Source: JADJOM01 sp963817435 (lineage in GTDB: Bacteria > Gemmatimonadota > Gemmatimonadetes > Gemmatimonadales > GWC2-71-9). Taken from it: a stretch of DNA of 64,000 nt. Both the position numbers and the translations under genes were made by a program. Under the pieces are notes generated by a model. The model saw only the letters and a list, made by a program, of their open reading frames with translations, ran no database searches and had not been told where the DNA came from. Of the stretch, positions 37,805 to 46,624 are shown piece after piece (the stretch's first letter is position 1; each line of letters begins with the position of its first letter). Location of the stretch: contig CAWFNY010000002.1 of assembly GCA_963817435.1 (NCBI GenBank), positions 930,001-994,000 on the forward strand, read 5' to 3'.

Positions 37805-38872
37805 ATGGACCCTCGTTCGCTGCAGTTCCTGAAGACGCTGCTCGACTCGCCCGGCCCCTCCTCCTATGAAACCGTCCCCGCCCGGGCGTGGCGCGCGGAG
37901 GCGCAAGGCTTCGCCGACGAGGTCCATGCCGACGTCAGTGGCAACTCCTTCGCGACGCTCAACCCCGCCGCGGGGCCGCGCGTGATGCTCGCCGGCCATA
38001 TCGACGAGATCGGGGTAATGGCGACCTACATCGACGACGATGGGTACTTGAGCTTCGATACCATCGGCGGCTGGGACCACCAGGTCTTCGTCGGGCAGCG
38101 GGTGCAGCTGCTGACCCGCGCCGGCATCGTGGCGGGGGTGATCGGAAAGAAGGCGATCCACCTGATGGACAAGGAGGACCGCGAGAAGGTGTCGAAGGCC
38201 TCCGACCTGTGGATTGATATCGGCGCGACCAGCCGGAAGGAGGCCGACGCGCTGGTGCGCATCGGCGATCCGGGCGTCCTGGCCTCCGCGGTGCTCGAGT
38301 TTCCCAATGGGCGGCTGGTGAGCCGGTCGCTCGACAACCGGGTCGGCGCCTTCGTGGTCCTCGAGGCACTGCGCCTGCTGTCGCGGAACCGGCCCGCGGC
38401 GCGGGTCACCGCGGCGGCAACCACGCGCGAGGAGATCAGCTACACCGGGGGCGGGGCACGGACGGGCGCGAGCGGCATCGCCGCCGATGTCGCGATCGTG
38501 GTCGACGTCACCCACGCGACCGACTACCCTGGCGTCGAAAAGCGGAAGCACGGTGACTACAAGCTGGGGGGCGGGCCGGTGATCACCCGGGGTGCCGCGA
38601 TCAATCCGGTGGTCCTGGATCTGCTGGTGGAAACCGCGGAGGCAGAGAAGATCCCCTACAGCATCGAGGCGGCGCCACGGGAGACGAGCACCGATGCCGA
38701 CAACATCTTCACGGCACTCAAGGGCGTCGCGACCTGCCTGGTCTCGGTGCCGCTGCGCTACATGCACAGCCCGAACGAGATGGTGGTGGTGGAGGATCTG
38801 GAACGGACGGCGCGGCTGCTGGCGGGTTTCAGCGCGCGGGTGACGGCAGCGACGGACTTCGTGCCGCGCTGA
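37805..38872 (+). CDS. M42 family metallo-aminopeptidase (glutamyl aminopeptidase/FrvX-like)
   Basis: The 355-residue cytosolic peptidase carries M42 metal ligands: LAGHIDEIGVM (His and Asp), SRSLDNRVGAF (Asp), TTREEISYTGG (catalytic Glu pair), VVDVTHATD (Asp) and RYMHSPNEM (His). These enzymes form large tetrahedral complexes that trim peptides. The ATG at 37805 matches the family start (PRSLQFLKTLLDSPGPSS); there is no clear ribosome site. Its promoter region holds a CRP-like site. Confidence 0.93.
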   Translation: MDPRSLQFLKTLLDSPGPSSYETVPARAWRAEAQGFADEVHADVSGNSFATLNPAAGPRVMLAGHIDEIGVMATYIDDDGYLSFDTIGGWDHQVFVGQRVQLLTRAGIVAGVIGKKAIHLMDKEDREKVSKASDLWIDIGATSRKEADALVRIGDPGVLASAVLEFPNGRLVSRSLDNRVGAFVVLEALRLLSRNRPAARVTAAATTREEISYTGGGARTGASGIAADVAIVVDVTHATDYPGVEKRKHGDYKLGGGPVITRGAAINPVVLDLLVETAEAEKIPYSIEAAPRETSTDADNIFTALKGVATCLVSVPLRYMHSPNEMVVVEDLERTARLLAGFSARVTAATDFVPR

Positions 38873-38905
38873 GGGTGGGGCCGCCGCGACGCATCGCGGC
38901 GGCGG

Positions 38906-40441
38906 CTACTCCCAGAGGGTCGAGAGCGCGCGCTCGACCGCTTCGCGGATCTCGCGCTCGTCGTCGGCGAGCAGCTCCTTGAGCGCGTTGGCGGCGGACG
39001 GCCCGGCGGCATGGAGCCCGGCCACCGCGGCCAGCCGCACCGCGAGCGGCTTCCGCCGGAAGAGGCGGCCGCCCGGCTCCGCCGCCTTGGAGAGGGCCTG
39101 GATCGCGTCGGACGAGGCGATCCTGCCTAACGCGAGATACATCTCCCTCTGCACATCGGCCTTGCTCTCCTCCTCGGCGGCGACGGCGAGCGTCATCGCC
39201 AGCCCGCGGCTCTTCCGGCCATCGAGATCCCGCGCGGCCTGCAGCCGGACCCCGGGCGAGGGATCGCGCAGCGCGCGGCGCAGCGGCTCCAGCGCGCCGG
39301 CACCACCGATCCGCCCGAGGGCGCCCGCCACCGCGCGGCGCACCCGCTCGTCATCATGCCCCATCTGCCGCGCCAGGGCGAGCACCGCCTTCTCCAGCCG
39401 CAGTTCGCCGCAGAGGTCCGCGACGTTGCGCACCACGAACCACTGGTCGTGGCTGAGCATGTGTATCAAAAGATCTCCGCCCTCAGTCATCTCCTTGAGC
39501 GCGTTGAAATAGGCGCGGCGCTCGGTGACGTCCTCGGAGTTGACCAGCGCGTTCAGCAGGACCTCGGTGCTGTCGGCCCCCATCCGGCGGAGCACCGTGA
39601 CCGCCTCGGCCTTCATGTTGCCCTGGGTGACCATCCGGGCGATCCGCTCCAGCGCCGAGCGCGGCAGCATCCGGCGAAGCGCGATACCGAAGCTGCGATG
39701 CTCGGCGCCGGGCGCGCCGCGGCGCTCGAGCTGAACCAGGCCGTGTGCCGCTTTCAGCACTTCACGCCACTCCGACTGCCGGGCCGCGGCCTCCCCCGCC
39801 GTGATGAGCTGGTTGAGCAGCTCCGTGGTCGCCGCCTCCGACGTGGCGCGGGCGAGGCCATCCATCAGCGAGTCCGTCGGCCCGAGCGCGTGAGTTTGCA
39901 GGGTGGCGAAGTGCATCATGCCCACCTTCGCCTCGGTCAGCGCATCCAGTCCGAGGGCGTTGATGTGCCCGTCGTCCTCCGGACGCGCGCGCGGGTGCGG
40001 CTCGGGCCGCGGCGGCTGGACCATCGCCGACGCACCCGGCACCCCGGGAGGGAGCGGCAGGATGGTGATGATGCCGCAGCCGGCCGCATCGAGCCGGGCG
40101 CTCAGGTGATCGAACGATCCATAGGTCCCGGCCGGAGCACCGAGGATCCTCAGCGTGGAGAGCAGAGTCGACGTCATCAGCGCGGCCGGGAGGCGAATCT
40201 CTCCCACGTTGTGCCCGCGCAGATGGTCGTGCAGCGCCGCCACCTCGCCCCGGCCAACCGGCACCTCCACCTGATCCCAGGCAAATCCCGTCGGCGTGAC
40301 TTTCAGAACATGGCTGGCATCAGGAAGGTCGGCAACGAAGCGATGAAAGGCGTGCTTCAGCTCCTCCTTCTTCTCGGGATGATCCCGGAGAAGGAGCAGG
40401 ACGCCTGCCAAATCGTTGAGGATGCCGGCCGGGGTTGCCAT
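38906..40441 (-). CDS. HEAT-repeat protein, cytoplasmic
   Basis: The 511-residue protein has no signal peptide. The first 150 residues form an alpha/beta region of unknown type (VPVGRGEVAALHDHLRGHNVGEI). A Pro/Arg-rich linker follows (about 150-170, PPRPEPHPRARPEDDGH). From about 290 there are HEAT-like repeats (AEAVTVLRRMGADSTEVLLNAL, DDERVRRAVAGALGRIGGAGALEPL, PGVRLQAARDLDGRK, VRLAAVAGLHAAGPSAANAL). The gene is divergent from the M28 peptidase gene (122-bp gap). I do not recognise the N-terminal domain. The HEAT part suggests a protein-binding scaffold. Confidence 0.8.
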   Translation of the reverse strand: MATPAGILNDLAGVLLLLRDHPEKKEELKHAFHRFVADLPDASHVLKVTPTGFAWDQVEVPVGRGEVAALHDHLRGHNVGEIRLPAALMTSTLLSTLRILGAPAGTYGSFDHLSARLDAAGCGIITILPLPPGVPGASAMVQPPRPEPHPRARPEDDGHINALGLDALTEAKVGMMHFATLQTHALGPTDSLMDGLARATSEAATTELLNQLITAGEAAARQSEWREVLKAAHGLVQLERRGAPGAEHRSFGIALRRMLPRSALERIARMVTQGNMKAEAVTVLRRMGADSTEVLLNALVNSEDVTERRAYFNALKEMTEGGDLLIHMLSHDQWFVVRNVADLCGELRLEKAVLALARQMGHDDERVRRAVAGALGRIGGAGALEPLRRALRDPSPGVRLQAARDLDGRKSRGLAMTLAVAAEEESKADVQREMYLALGRIASSDAIQALSKAAEPGGRLFRRKPLAVRLAAVAGLHAAGPSAANALKELLADDEREIREAVERALSTLWE

Positions 40442-40563
40442 GAGTGGTTTCTGGGCATCAAGATAGCTGCTACCTCAATGCCCAGCAATGTGTTACACGA
40501 TCATGGACCACCGCTGACGCCCGCCGCTTCAACCGACCGGCGGCCGCGGCTACTATTGACCCC

Positions 40564-41835
40564 ATGCGCACCTTTCGTGACTCGCTGCTCCCGCTTCTCC
40601 TGGGCCTGGCTGCATTTGCGCCGATGCTTCAGGCCCAGTCCACCGCGGATGCGATCACCCTGCTGAACGACGTGCGGTATCTCTCCGACGACGCGCTCGC
40701 CGGCCGGCTGATCGGCACGCCCGGCGCGGACACCGCCGCGGCCTATCTCGCCCGCCGGTTCCGGGCGGCCGGCCTCCGGCCGTCGCCAGCGGGGTGGTTC
40801 CAGACCTTCACGGTGAACCGCGATGCCCCGGCGGCACTATACGCCGGCATCGGGGGCGCGGTCGGCAAGAACGTGATCGGCGTGCTGCCCGGATCCGACC
40901 CCGACCTCCGCAACGAGATCGTGATCGTCGGCGCGCACTACGACCACCTCGGTCCCGGCCAGTTCGGCGCGCTCGATCCCGACAGCACCGGACGGATCCA
41001 CAACGGCGCGGATGACAACGCCTCCGGCGCCAGCGCCCTCATCCACATCGCCAGGAAGCTCGCGGCCGCACCGCCGGCGCGCACCATCGTGTTCATCGCT
41101 TTCAGTGGCGAGGAAGCCGGGCTGCTCGGTTCGGACTACTACGTCAGGAATCCGGTCTTCCCGCTCGCCAGCACCTACGCCATGGTCAACATGGACATGG
41201 TGGGCCGCCTGCGGAACCAGCGGCTGCTGGTCTACGGCTCCGCGACGGCCACCGAATTTCCGGCGATCCTCGATTCGCTCAACGGCGGACCGCACTTCGA
41301 CCTGCGCTACTCCGGCGATGGCTGGGGCCGCAGCGACCAGTCCCCGTTCTACGGCGCGGGCCGGCCGGTGCTGCATGTCTTCACCGACCTCCATGAGGAC
41401 TACCATCGCACCACGGACGACTGGCAGAAGATCAACGCGGACGGACTGGCCGAGGTCGCCGACTTCACCACCGCGATCGTCCGCACCCTCGCCGATCGCC
41501 GCGCGGCGCTGACCTTTGTGAAGGTGCCGCCGCCCGCCCCGGTGGCGGGCGCCTCCTCCTCGGGCTACGGCGCCTATCTCGGCACGGTGCCTGACATGTC
41601 GGAAAGTCCGGGCGGTGTCCGGCTCACCGGAGTGCGCGCGGGCAGCCCCGCCGAAGCCGCCGGACTCCGGGGGGATGACATCATCACCCGGATCGGGGAC
41701 ACTCCGGTGGCCGACCTCCAGGCGATGACCGGAGCGCTGCGCCAGCACAAGCCCGGCGATGTCGTCGAGATCCGCTTCCTCCGCGACGGTGCCGAACGGA
41801 GCGTGAGCGTCACCCTCGGCACGCGAGGCGGCTGA
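40564..41835 (+). CDS. Exported M28 zinc aminopeptidase with PDZ domain
   Basis: The 423-residue protein has a signal peptide (1-22, ending LQAQS). The M28 zinc ligands are in VGAHYDHLGPG, NGADDNASGAS, SGEEAGLLGS, NMDMVGRL and TDLHEDYHR. A C-terminal PDZ domain (about 320-420) has GVRLTGVRAGSPAEAAGLRGDDIITRIGDTPV. It cleaves N-terminal residues of peptides in the periplasm. The ATG at 40564 gives the signal peptide. Its stop overlaps the next start by one base (TGATG), beginning a run of four co-directional genes. Confidence 0.92.
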   Translation: MRTFRDSLLPLLLGLAAFAPMLQAQSTADAITLLNDVRYLSDDALAGRLIGTPGADTAAAYLARRFRAAGLRPSPAGWFQTFTVNRDAPAALYAGIGGAVGKNVIGVLPGSDPDLRNEIVIVGAHYDHLGPGQFGALDPDSTGRIHNGADDNASGASALIHIARKLAAAPPARTIVFIAFSGEEAGLLGSDYYVRNPVFPLASTYAMVNMDMVGRLRNQRLLVYGSATATEFPAILDSLNGGPHFDLRYSGDGWGRSDQSPFYGAGRPVLHVFTDLHEDYHRTTDDWQKINADGLAEVADFTTAIVRTLADRRAALTFVKVPPPAPVAGASSSGYGAYLGTVPDMSESPGGVRLTGVRAGSPAEAAGLRGDDIITRIGDTPVADLQAMTGALRQHKPGDVVEIRFLRDGAERSVSVTLGTRGG

Positions 41836-42293
41836 TGCCCCCGGTCCTCGATGCGCATCCGATCGTCGCGGGGCTTCGCGGCCTGTTCTGCAAGGAGGCC
41901 GGCCGGCAGTCGCTGCTGCAGCACGCCGCCGATCGCATCCAGGCCGCGGGCGCACCCTACACGTCGGTGTACCTCTACATGCTCCATCGCGAGGAGCTGG
42001 TGCTGGAGGCCTGGAGTGGACGCGACACGGAGCACACCCGGATCCCGGTGGGGAAGGGCGTGTGCGGCACGGCGGTCGCGACCGGCCTCGACCAGAACGT
42101 CGGCGACGTCCGCGCGATCGGGAACTACATCGCGTGCAATACCTTCACCCGCTCCGAGCTGGTGGTCCTGATCCGTCGCGGCAAGACCATCCTGGGGCAG
42201 ATCGACGTCGACAGCGACGTCCCCGACCCGTTCACGGCCGAGGAGGAGGCCGCGGTGCGCGCGGTGGCCGACGGGTTGGCGGCGCTGCTCTGA
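41835..42293 (+). CDS. GAF-domain protein of the free-methionine-(R)-sulfoxide reductase family
   Basis: The 152-residue protein is a single GAF domain. Cys77 (KGVCGTAVATG) and Cys101 (GNYIACNTFTRSELVV) are 24 residues apart, exactly as Cys94 and the catalytic Cys118 of E. coli fRMsr. The third cysteine, Cys84 in E. coli, corresponds to His67 here (TEHTRIPVG). fRMsr reduces free methionine-(R)-sulfoxide. With Cys77 kept, a two-cysteine mechanism is possible, but ligand sensing instead of catalysis cannot be excluded. It is translationally coupled to the M28 gene. Confidence 0.8.
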   Translation: MPPVLDAHPIVAGLRGLFCKEAGRQSLLQHAADRIQAAGAPYTSVYLYMLHREELVLEAWSGRDTEHTRIPVGKGVCGTAVATGLDQNVGDVRAIGNYIACNTFTRSELVVLIRRGKTILGQIDVDSDVPDPFTAEEEAAVRAVADGLAALL

Positions 42294-42334
42294 GCCCTGG
42301 CACCGCCGTTCATGGCCGCGCCGCACCGCCTGTG

Positions 42335-43273
42335 ATGCGCGCCTGGTCCTCTGCCCGCTTCACGGTGCCCCTTCCCGAGGGACATCGATTCCCCATCGCG
42401 AAGTATGCCCTGCTGCGCGACACGATCGTGCGCCAGGGGCTCCTGCCGCCGGAGGGGATCGAGGAACCCGAGGCGGCGTCGCGGGAGGATCTCGCCCTGG
42501 TCCACACGACGGAATATCTGGACGCGGTCTTCGATGGCCATCTCGATCCGATGGCCACCAGGCGTCTGGGATTTCCCTGGAGCCCGGCGCTCCTCGAGCG
42601 GGCCCGGCGCACGGCGCAGGGAACCATCGAAGCCGCGCGCGACGCGCTCGCCGATGGCGCCGGCGTCAACCTCGCCGGCGGGACGCACCATGCGTTCAGC
42701 GACCGGGGCGAAGGCTTCTGCGTCTTCAACGACGTGGCCGTGGCGATCCGGGTACTGCAGCGCGAGTCGCGGCTCGCGCGCGCGGCAATCGTCGATCTCG
42801 ACGTGCACCAGGGCAACGGGACCGCGCAGATCTTCGCGGGCGACGACGCGGTCTGCACCTTCTCGATGCATGGTGAGAAGAACTATCCATTCCGCAAGGA
42901 GCGGAGCAGCCTCGATGTCGGCCTGCCGGACGGCTGCGATGACACCACCTATCTCGCCGCGCTCGCCCTGCATCTCGACAGCGTGCTCGACACGGCGCGC
43001 CCCGAGATGGTCTTCTATCTCGCGGGGGCGGACCCGTTCACCGGCGACCGCTTCGGGCGGCTCGGTCTCAGCTTCGCGGGGCTCCGCGAACGGGACCGGA
43101 TGGTCTTCACCGCCTGCCACGCCAGAGGCCTGCCCGTGGTGATGACGATCGCCGGCGGCTATGCCAGGGCCATCGAGGACATCGCGACGATCCATGCCGC
43201 GACCTTCGCCGAACTTCTCTCCACGTACGGGCACCCTCTGCCGTCGCCCGCCCCTGTCCCCGGCTACCCATGA
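42335..43273 (+). CDS. Histone deacetylase-family amidohydrolase (AcuC/APAH-like)
   Basis: The 312-residue zinc hydrolase has the class I/II deacetylase motifs: LAGGTHHAFSDRGEGFCVFND (catalytic His pair), AIVDLDVHQGNGTA (zinc Asp and His) and YLAGADPFTGDRFGRL (third ligand). Bacterial members remove acetyl groups from polyamines or from lysines of proteins such as acetyl-CoA synthetase. The ATG at 42335 follows the GAF gene by 41 bp and lacks a strong ribosome site. The stop overlaps the next start (ATGA). Confidence 0.92.
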   Translation: MRAWSSARFTVPLPEGHRFPIAKYALLRDTIVRQGLLPPEGIEEPEAASREDLALVHTTEYLDAVFDGHLDPMATRRLGFPWSPALLERARRTAQGTIEAARDALADGAGVNLAGGTHHAFSDRGEGFCVFNDVAVAIRVLQRESRLARAAIVDLDVHQGNGTAQIFAGDDAVCTFSMHGEKNYPFRKERSSLDVGLPDGCDDTTYLAALALHLDSVLDTARPEMVFYLAGADPFTGDRFGRLGLSFAGLRERDRMVFTACHARGLPVVMTIAGGYARAIEDIATIHAATFAELLSTYGHPLPSPAPVPGYP

Positions 43274-44124
43274 GCACCGAACGCCGCCTGGAGATCAACG
43301 GCCTCACCCTCCTCGAGCGTCGCATCGGCGCGGGACCGCCGGTGATCGTCCTGCACGGCGGCCCCGGCGCGGACCACGACTATCTCCTGCCCGGCTTCGA
43401 CGCGCTCGCGACCGGGCGGACGCTGATCTACTACGATCAGCGCGGCGGTGGCCGTTCGCCCGTCGCGCGCGACATCCCCGTCGGCTGGCGGGAGCACGTG
43501 GCGGACCTCGAGGCGCTGCGCGCCGCGTGGGGGCTCGAGCGCCTGACAATCGTGGGATATTCCTGGGGCGGCATGCTCGCGATGCTCTACGCCATCGAGC
43601 ACCCCGGGCGGGTGGAGCGTCTCGCCCTGGTCTCGCCGGCGCCCGCGTGGCGGGCCGCACGCGATGAGTTCGAGCGGCGCTTCCAGGAGCGGACCATGAG
43701 CCCGGCGCTGCAGGCGGCCCGCCGGGCGCTGCGGGAGAGCGGCCTGCGGGAACGCGATCCCGCGGTCCACGCGCAGCGCCTCTTCGAGCTCGCGGTCGCC
43801 GGATACTTCCACGATACCGCGCGCGCCGACGCGCTGACGCCATTCCGGGTCACCGAACGCACCCGCGCCGAGGTCTGGGAGAGCCTGGGCGACTTCGATC
43901 TGCGACCCGCGCTCCGCCGGCTCCGGATCCCGGCCCTGGTCCTCCATGGCGACGACGATCCGATCCCGCTCGAGAGCGCCCGCGAGACGGCCCAATGCCT
44001 CGGCGCGGAGTTCGTGCTCCTCCGTGACTGCGGTCATGTCCCCTATGTCGAGGCGTTCGACGAGTTTGTCAGGACCCTGGACCGGTTTCTCCCCAGGGCG
44101 GGAGCAGCGGGACGGAGCGATTAG
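43270..44124 (+). CDS. Alpha/beta hydrolase, proline iminopeptidase-like
   Basis: The 284-residue protein has the S33 signature: VLHGGPGADHDYLLPGFDAL, YYDQRGGGRS, the nucleophile in VGYSWGGMLAMLYA, LVLHGDDDPIPLES (acid) and LRDCGHVPYVEAF (His). S33 enzymes release N-terminal proline from peptides, which suits its place after another aminopeptidase. Esterase activity is also possible for this fold. The start overlaps the deacetylase-family stop by ATGA. Confidence 0.88.
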   Translation: MSTERRLEINGLTLLERRIGAGPPVIVLHGGPGADHDYLLPGFDALATGRTLIYYDQRGGGRSPVARDIPVGWREHVADLEALRAAWGLERLTIVGYSWGGMLAMLYAIEHPGRVERLALVSPAPAWRAARDEFERRFQERTMSPALQAARRALRESGLRERDPAVHAQRLFELAVAGYFHDTARADALTPFRVTERTRAEVWESLGDFDLRPALRRLRIPALVLHGDDDPIPLESARETAQCLGAEFVLLRDCGHVPYVEAFDEFVRTLDRFLPRAGAAGRSD

Positions 44125-44162
44125 GTTTCCCCGGTCCCGACACCCTCGACGACGGACGAGCG

Positions 44163-44891
44163 ATGGCCCCTCGACCCACCCCATATGACATCGCGTTCGG
44201 CGCCGAAGCCGAAGCGCGGTTCGCCCGCATCCGCGACTCGCTCGCGGGCACCGGCCGGGATGCGCACGATCAGGATGCCTTCGTGCTCGACCGGGAGGTC
44301 GTCACCTTCCTCCGGGAGCTGGTCCCCGAGGAGGGAGTCGGGGAAGGCATGGAGCAGCACGTCGCACTGCTGCATCACGCCTACCTGTACTGGGCCGAGG
44401 GTGGCTGGCTGATCCGCCTCTCGAAGACACAGACTTCCGCCCTGCTCAATGCCGCCGACACCGCCGAAGCGGCGACTGAGCCGGCCGAACCCGCGGTGCC
44501 GACACCCCGCGCGTTCTACCTCCAGCTTCCCGAGCGACTGGTGTGGGCCGAGCTCGCGCCCGGCGAGCCGCATCAGCCGCTCGACGGTCTCTTCGTCAGG
44601 CCATGGCCGAGGGGAGGTTTTTTCCTGCTCGCGATCTTCGGCCTCCATCCCGGGCGGGAAGGGTTCAGCGTGGTGGATGCCGACGGCTATCGTGAGGGCG
44701 ATCTGGTCCGGGCCGATGGTTCGGCACTCTTCAGTCCGGTGATTCCCGGCGGAGCGGCGGCCGGACTGTTCTCGATCGTCGGCGGCGAAGAACTGCTTGA
44801 GCTGGCCGCGCGCGCCGCGACGCTGATCCCGGAAGCCGTGGCGTGCGCGGGGCCGGCACACCGCCCGCATGTCGCCGTGGACCTGAGCTGA
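44163..44891 (+). CDS. Conserved-looking protein of unknown function
   Basis: I do not recognise this 242-residue protein. It has no signal peptide or membrane segment. The N-terminal half is helical (FARIRDSLAGTGRDAHDQDAFVLDREVVTFLRELVPEEG, then EQHVALLHHAYLYWAEGGW). A short Ala/Pro linker (about 97-115) leads to a beta-rich half (RAFYLQLPERLVWAELAP, LDGLFVRPWPRGGFFLLAIFGLHPGREGF) and a C-terminal helix (GGEELLELAARAATLI). GGACGAG precedes the ATG. It is followed 8 bp later by the polX-like gene and may share its transcript. Confidence 0.7.
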   Translation: MAPRPTPYDIAFGAEAEARFARIRDSLAGTGRDAHDQDAFVLDREVVTFLRELVPEEGVGEGMEQHVALLHHAYLYWAEGGWLIRLSKTQTSALLNAADTAEAATEPAEPAVPTPRAFYLQLPERLVWAELAPGEPHQPLDGLFVRPWPRGGFFLLAIFGLHPGREGFSVVDADGYREGDLVRADGSALFSPVIPGGAAAGLFSIVGGEELLELAARAATLIPEAVACAGPAHRPHVAVDLS

Positions 44892-44899
44892 GGACGAGG

Positions 44900-46624
44900 A
44901 TGGACAAGAAAGCAGTGGCGCAGACGCTGGAACAGATCGCGGCCTTCATGGAGCTGCAGGGCGAGAACACCTTCCGGGTCCGCGCCTTCCGGACGGCGGC
45001 GAAGGCGGTCGGCGCGCTGACCGGAGAACTCCCCGAGGCGCTCGCGGATGGAACCCTCGCGGCCACGAAGGGGGTCGGTCCGGCCACCCTGCAGATCGTA
45101 CAGGAGCTGGTGAGCACCGGCCGCACCGCTACTCTCGAGGAACTCCGCGGCCAGGTGCCGCCCGGCCTCGTCGAAATGCTCGAGATCTCCGGCCTGGGGG
45201 TCGCCAAGATCCGCCAGATCCACGAGGCGCTGGACATCGATTCGCTGCCGGAGCTGGAGGCCGCCGCCCGCGACGGCCGGCTCGCCCGGCTGCCGCGCTT
45301 CGGCCAGAAGACCGCCGAGAACATTCTCAAGGGCATCGCCTTCCTCCGGCAGGCGAGCGCATTCAAGCTCGCGCATCACGCGGAAGAGGAGGCGGAGGCG
45401 CTGCGCGCCGCCCTCGCCGCCGTACCGGGAGTGCGCGAGGCGATCATCGCCGGCGAGGTGCGCCGGCGCATGGAAGTCGTCCGCGACATCGTGCTGGTGC
45501 TGGTGGCCGAGGCGGCGCCGGCGGAGATCTTCAAGCGGATCGGCGAACTGTCGGGCGTACACGAGTTCGCCGGGCAGGACGAGCGCCGGATCACGCTGCG
45601 GATGAGCGGCGGAGCCCAGGCCCAGGTGATCGTGACAACGCCCAAGAACGTCGGGGCCGTGCTGGTGCACGCGACCGGCAGCGAAGAACACCTGGCGGCA
45701 CTGGCACAGCACGCCAGGCAGCAGGGCTTCGCCCTCGATGGCGCGGCGCTGTGGAAAGGGAGCGCCTTCATCGCCACCGGTGATGAACGGACTTTCTATG
45801 CCGCGCTCGGCCTGGCGGAGATCCCCGCGGAGTTGCGCGAAGGCCGCGGCGAGATAGCAGCTGCCGCGGCCGGCACGCTGCCGCGCCTGATCGAGCAGGA
45901 CGACCTCCGGGGATTCCTGCATTGCCACACCACCGCGTCGGACGGCTCGAACTCGGTCGAGGAGCTCGCCCTCGCCGCCCGCGATGCCGGCTACCAGTGG
46001 ATCGGCATCACCGATCACAGCAAGGCGGCGGCATACGCCGGCGGACTGTCCGCCGACCATCTGCTCCGTCAGGCGGACGAGATCGATGCGGTCAACGCCC
46101 GGGGCCTCGGCATCCGGGTCCTCAAGGGAATCGAGGCGGACATCCTCGGCACCGGTGAGCTGGATTACGATGACACCGTGCTGAGCCGGCTCGATTTCGT
46201 CATCGGCTCGATTCACAGCCGCTTCAGCCTGAGCCGCGAGGAGATGACCGCGCGGATGCTCGCGGCGATGGACAATCCGCATCTCGACATCATCGGTCAC
46301 CCCACGGGGCGATTGCTGCTCAGCCGCGATCCCTATCCCATCGACATGGAGGCGGTCATCGCCAAGGCGGCGGCCACCGGCGTCGCGATCGAGATCAACG
46401 CCGACCCCCACCGGCTGGACATGGACTGGCGCCTGCTCAGGCAGGCGCGGGACGCCGGCGTGGCGATTTCGATCGGTGCGGATGCCCACAGCCTGCCTGG
46501 CCTCCGCAACATGCACTACGGCATCGGCATCGCGCGGAAGGGCTGGCTGACGAAGGAAGACGTGCTGAACACGCTGCCGGTCGAGGGCTTCCTGGCCCAC
46601 GTCGCCAGGCGGCGGGCGCGGTGA
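44900..46624 (+). CDS. polX: PolX-family protein with degenerate polymerase site and intact PHP domain
   Basis: The 574-residue protein has the PolX layout: 8-kDa/HhH region (1-150, KGVGPATLQIVQEL, FGQKTAENILKGI), polymerase palm (about 180-300) and PHP domain (about 335-570). The palm motif reads AGEVRRRMEVVRDIV. The usual Ser is Glu186, the first metal Asp is kept (Asp196) and the second is Val198. The third Asp (normally in VDxR) is also missing (GAQAQVIV). The PHP metal ligands look complete: LHCH (341-343), ITDHS, GIEAD, GSIHS, GHP, GADAHS. It probably acts as a nuclease or phosphatase, not as a polymerase. It overlaps nth by GTGA. Confidence 0.88.
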   Translation: MDKKAVAQTLEQIAAFMELQGENTFRVRAFRTAAKAVGALTGELPEALADGTLAATKGVGPATLQIVQELVSTGRTATLEELRGQVPPGLVEMLEISGLGVAKIRQIHEALDIDSLPELEAAARDGRLARLPRFGQKTAENILKGIAFLRQASAFKLAHHAEEEAEALRAALAAVPGVREAIIAGEVRRRMEVVRDIVLVLVAEAAPAEIFKRIGELSGVHEFAGQDERRITLRMSGGAQAQVIVTTPKNVGAVLVHATGSEEHLAALAQHARQQGFALDGAALWKGSAFIATGDERTFYAALGLAEIPAELREGRGEIAAAAAGTLPRLIEQDDLRGFLHCHTTASDGSNSVEELALAARDAGYQWIGITDHSKAAAYAGGLSADHLLRQADEIDAVNARGLGIRVLKGIEADILGTGELDYDDTVLSRLDFVIGSIHSRFSLSREEMTARMLAAMDNPHLDIIGHPTGRLLLSRDPYPIDMEAVIAKAAATGVAIEINADPHRLDMDWRLLRQARDAGVAISIGADAHSLPGLRNMHYGIGIARKGWLTKEDVLNTLPVEGFLAHVARRRAR

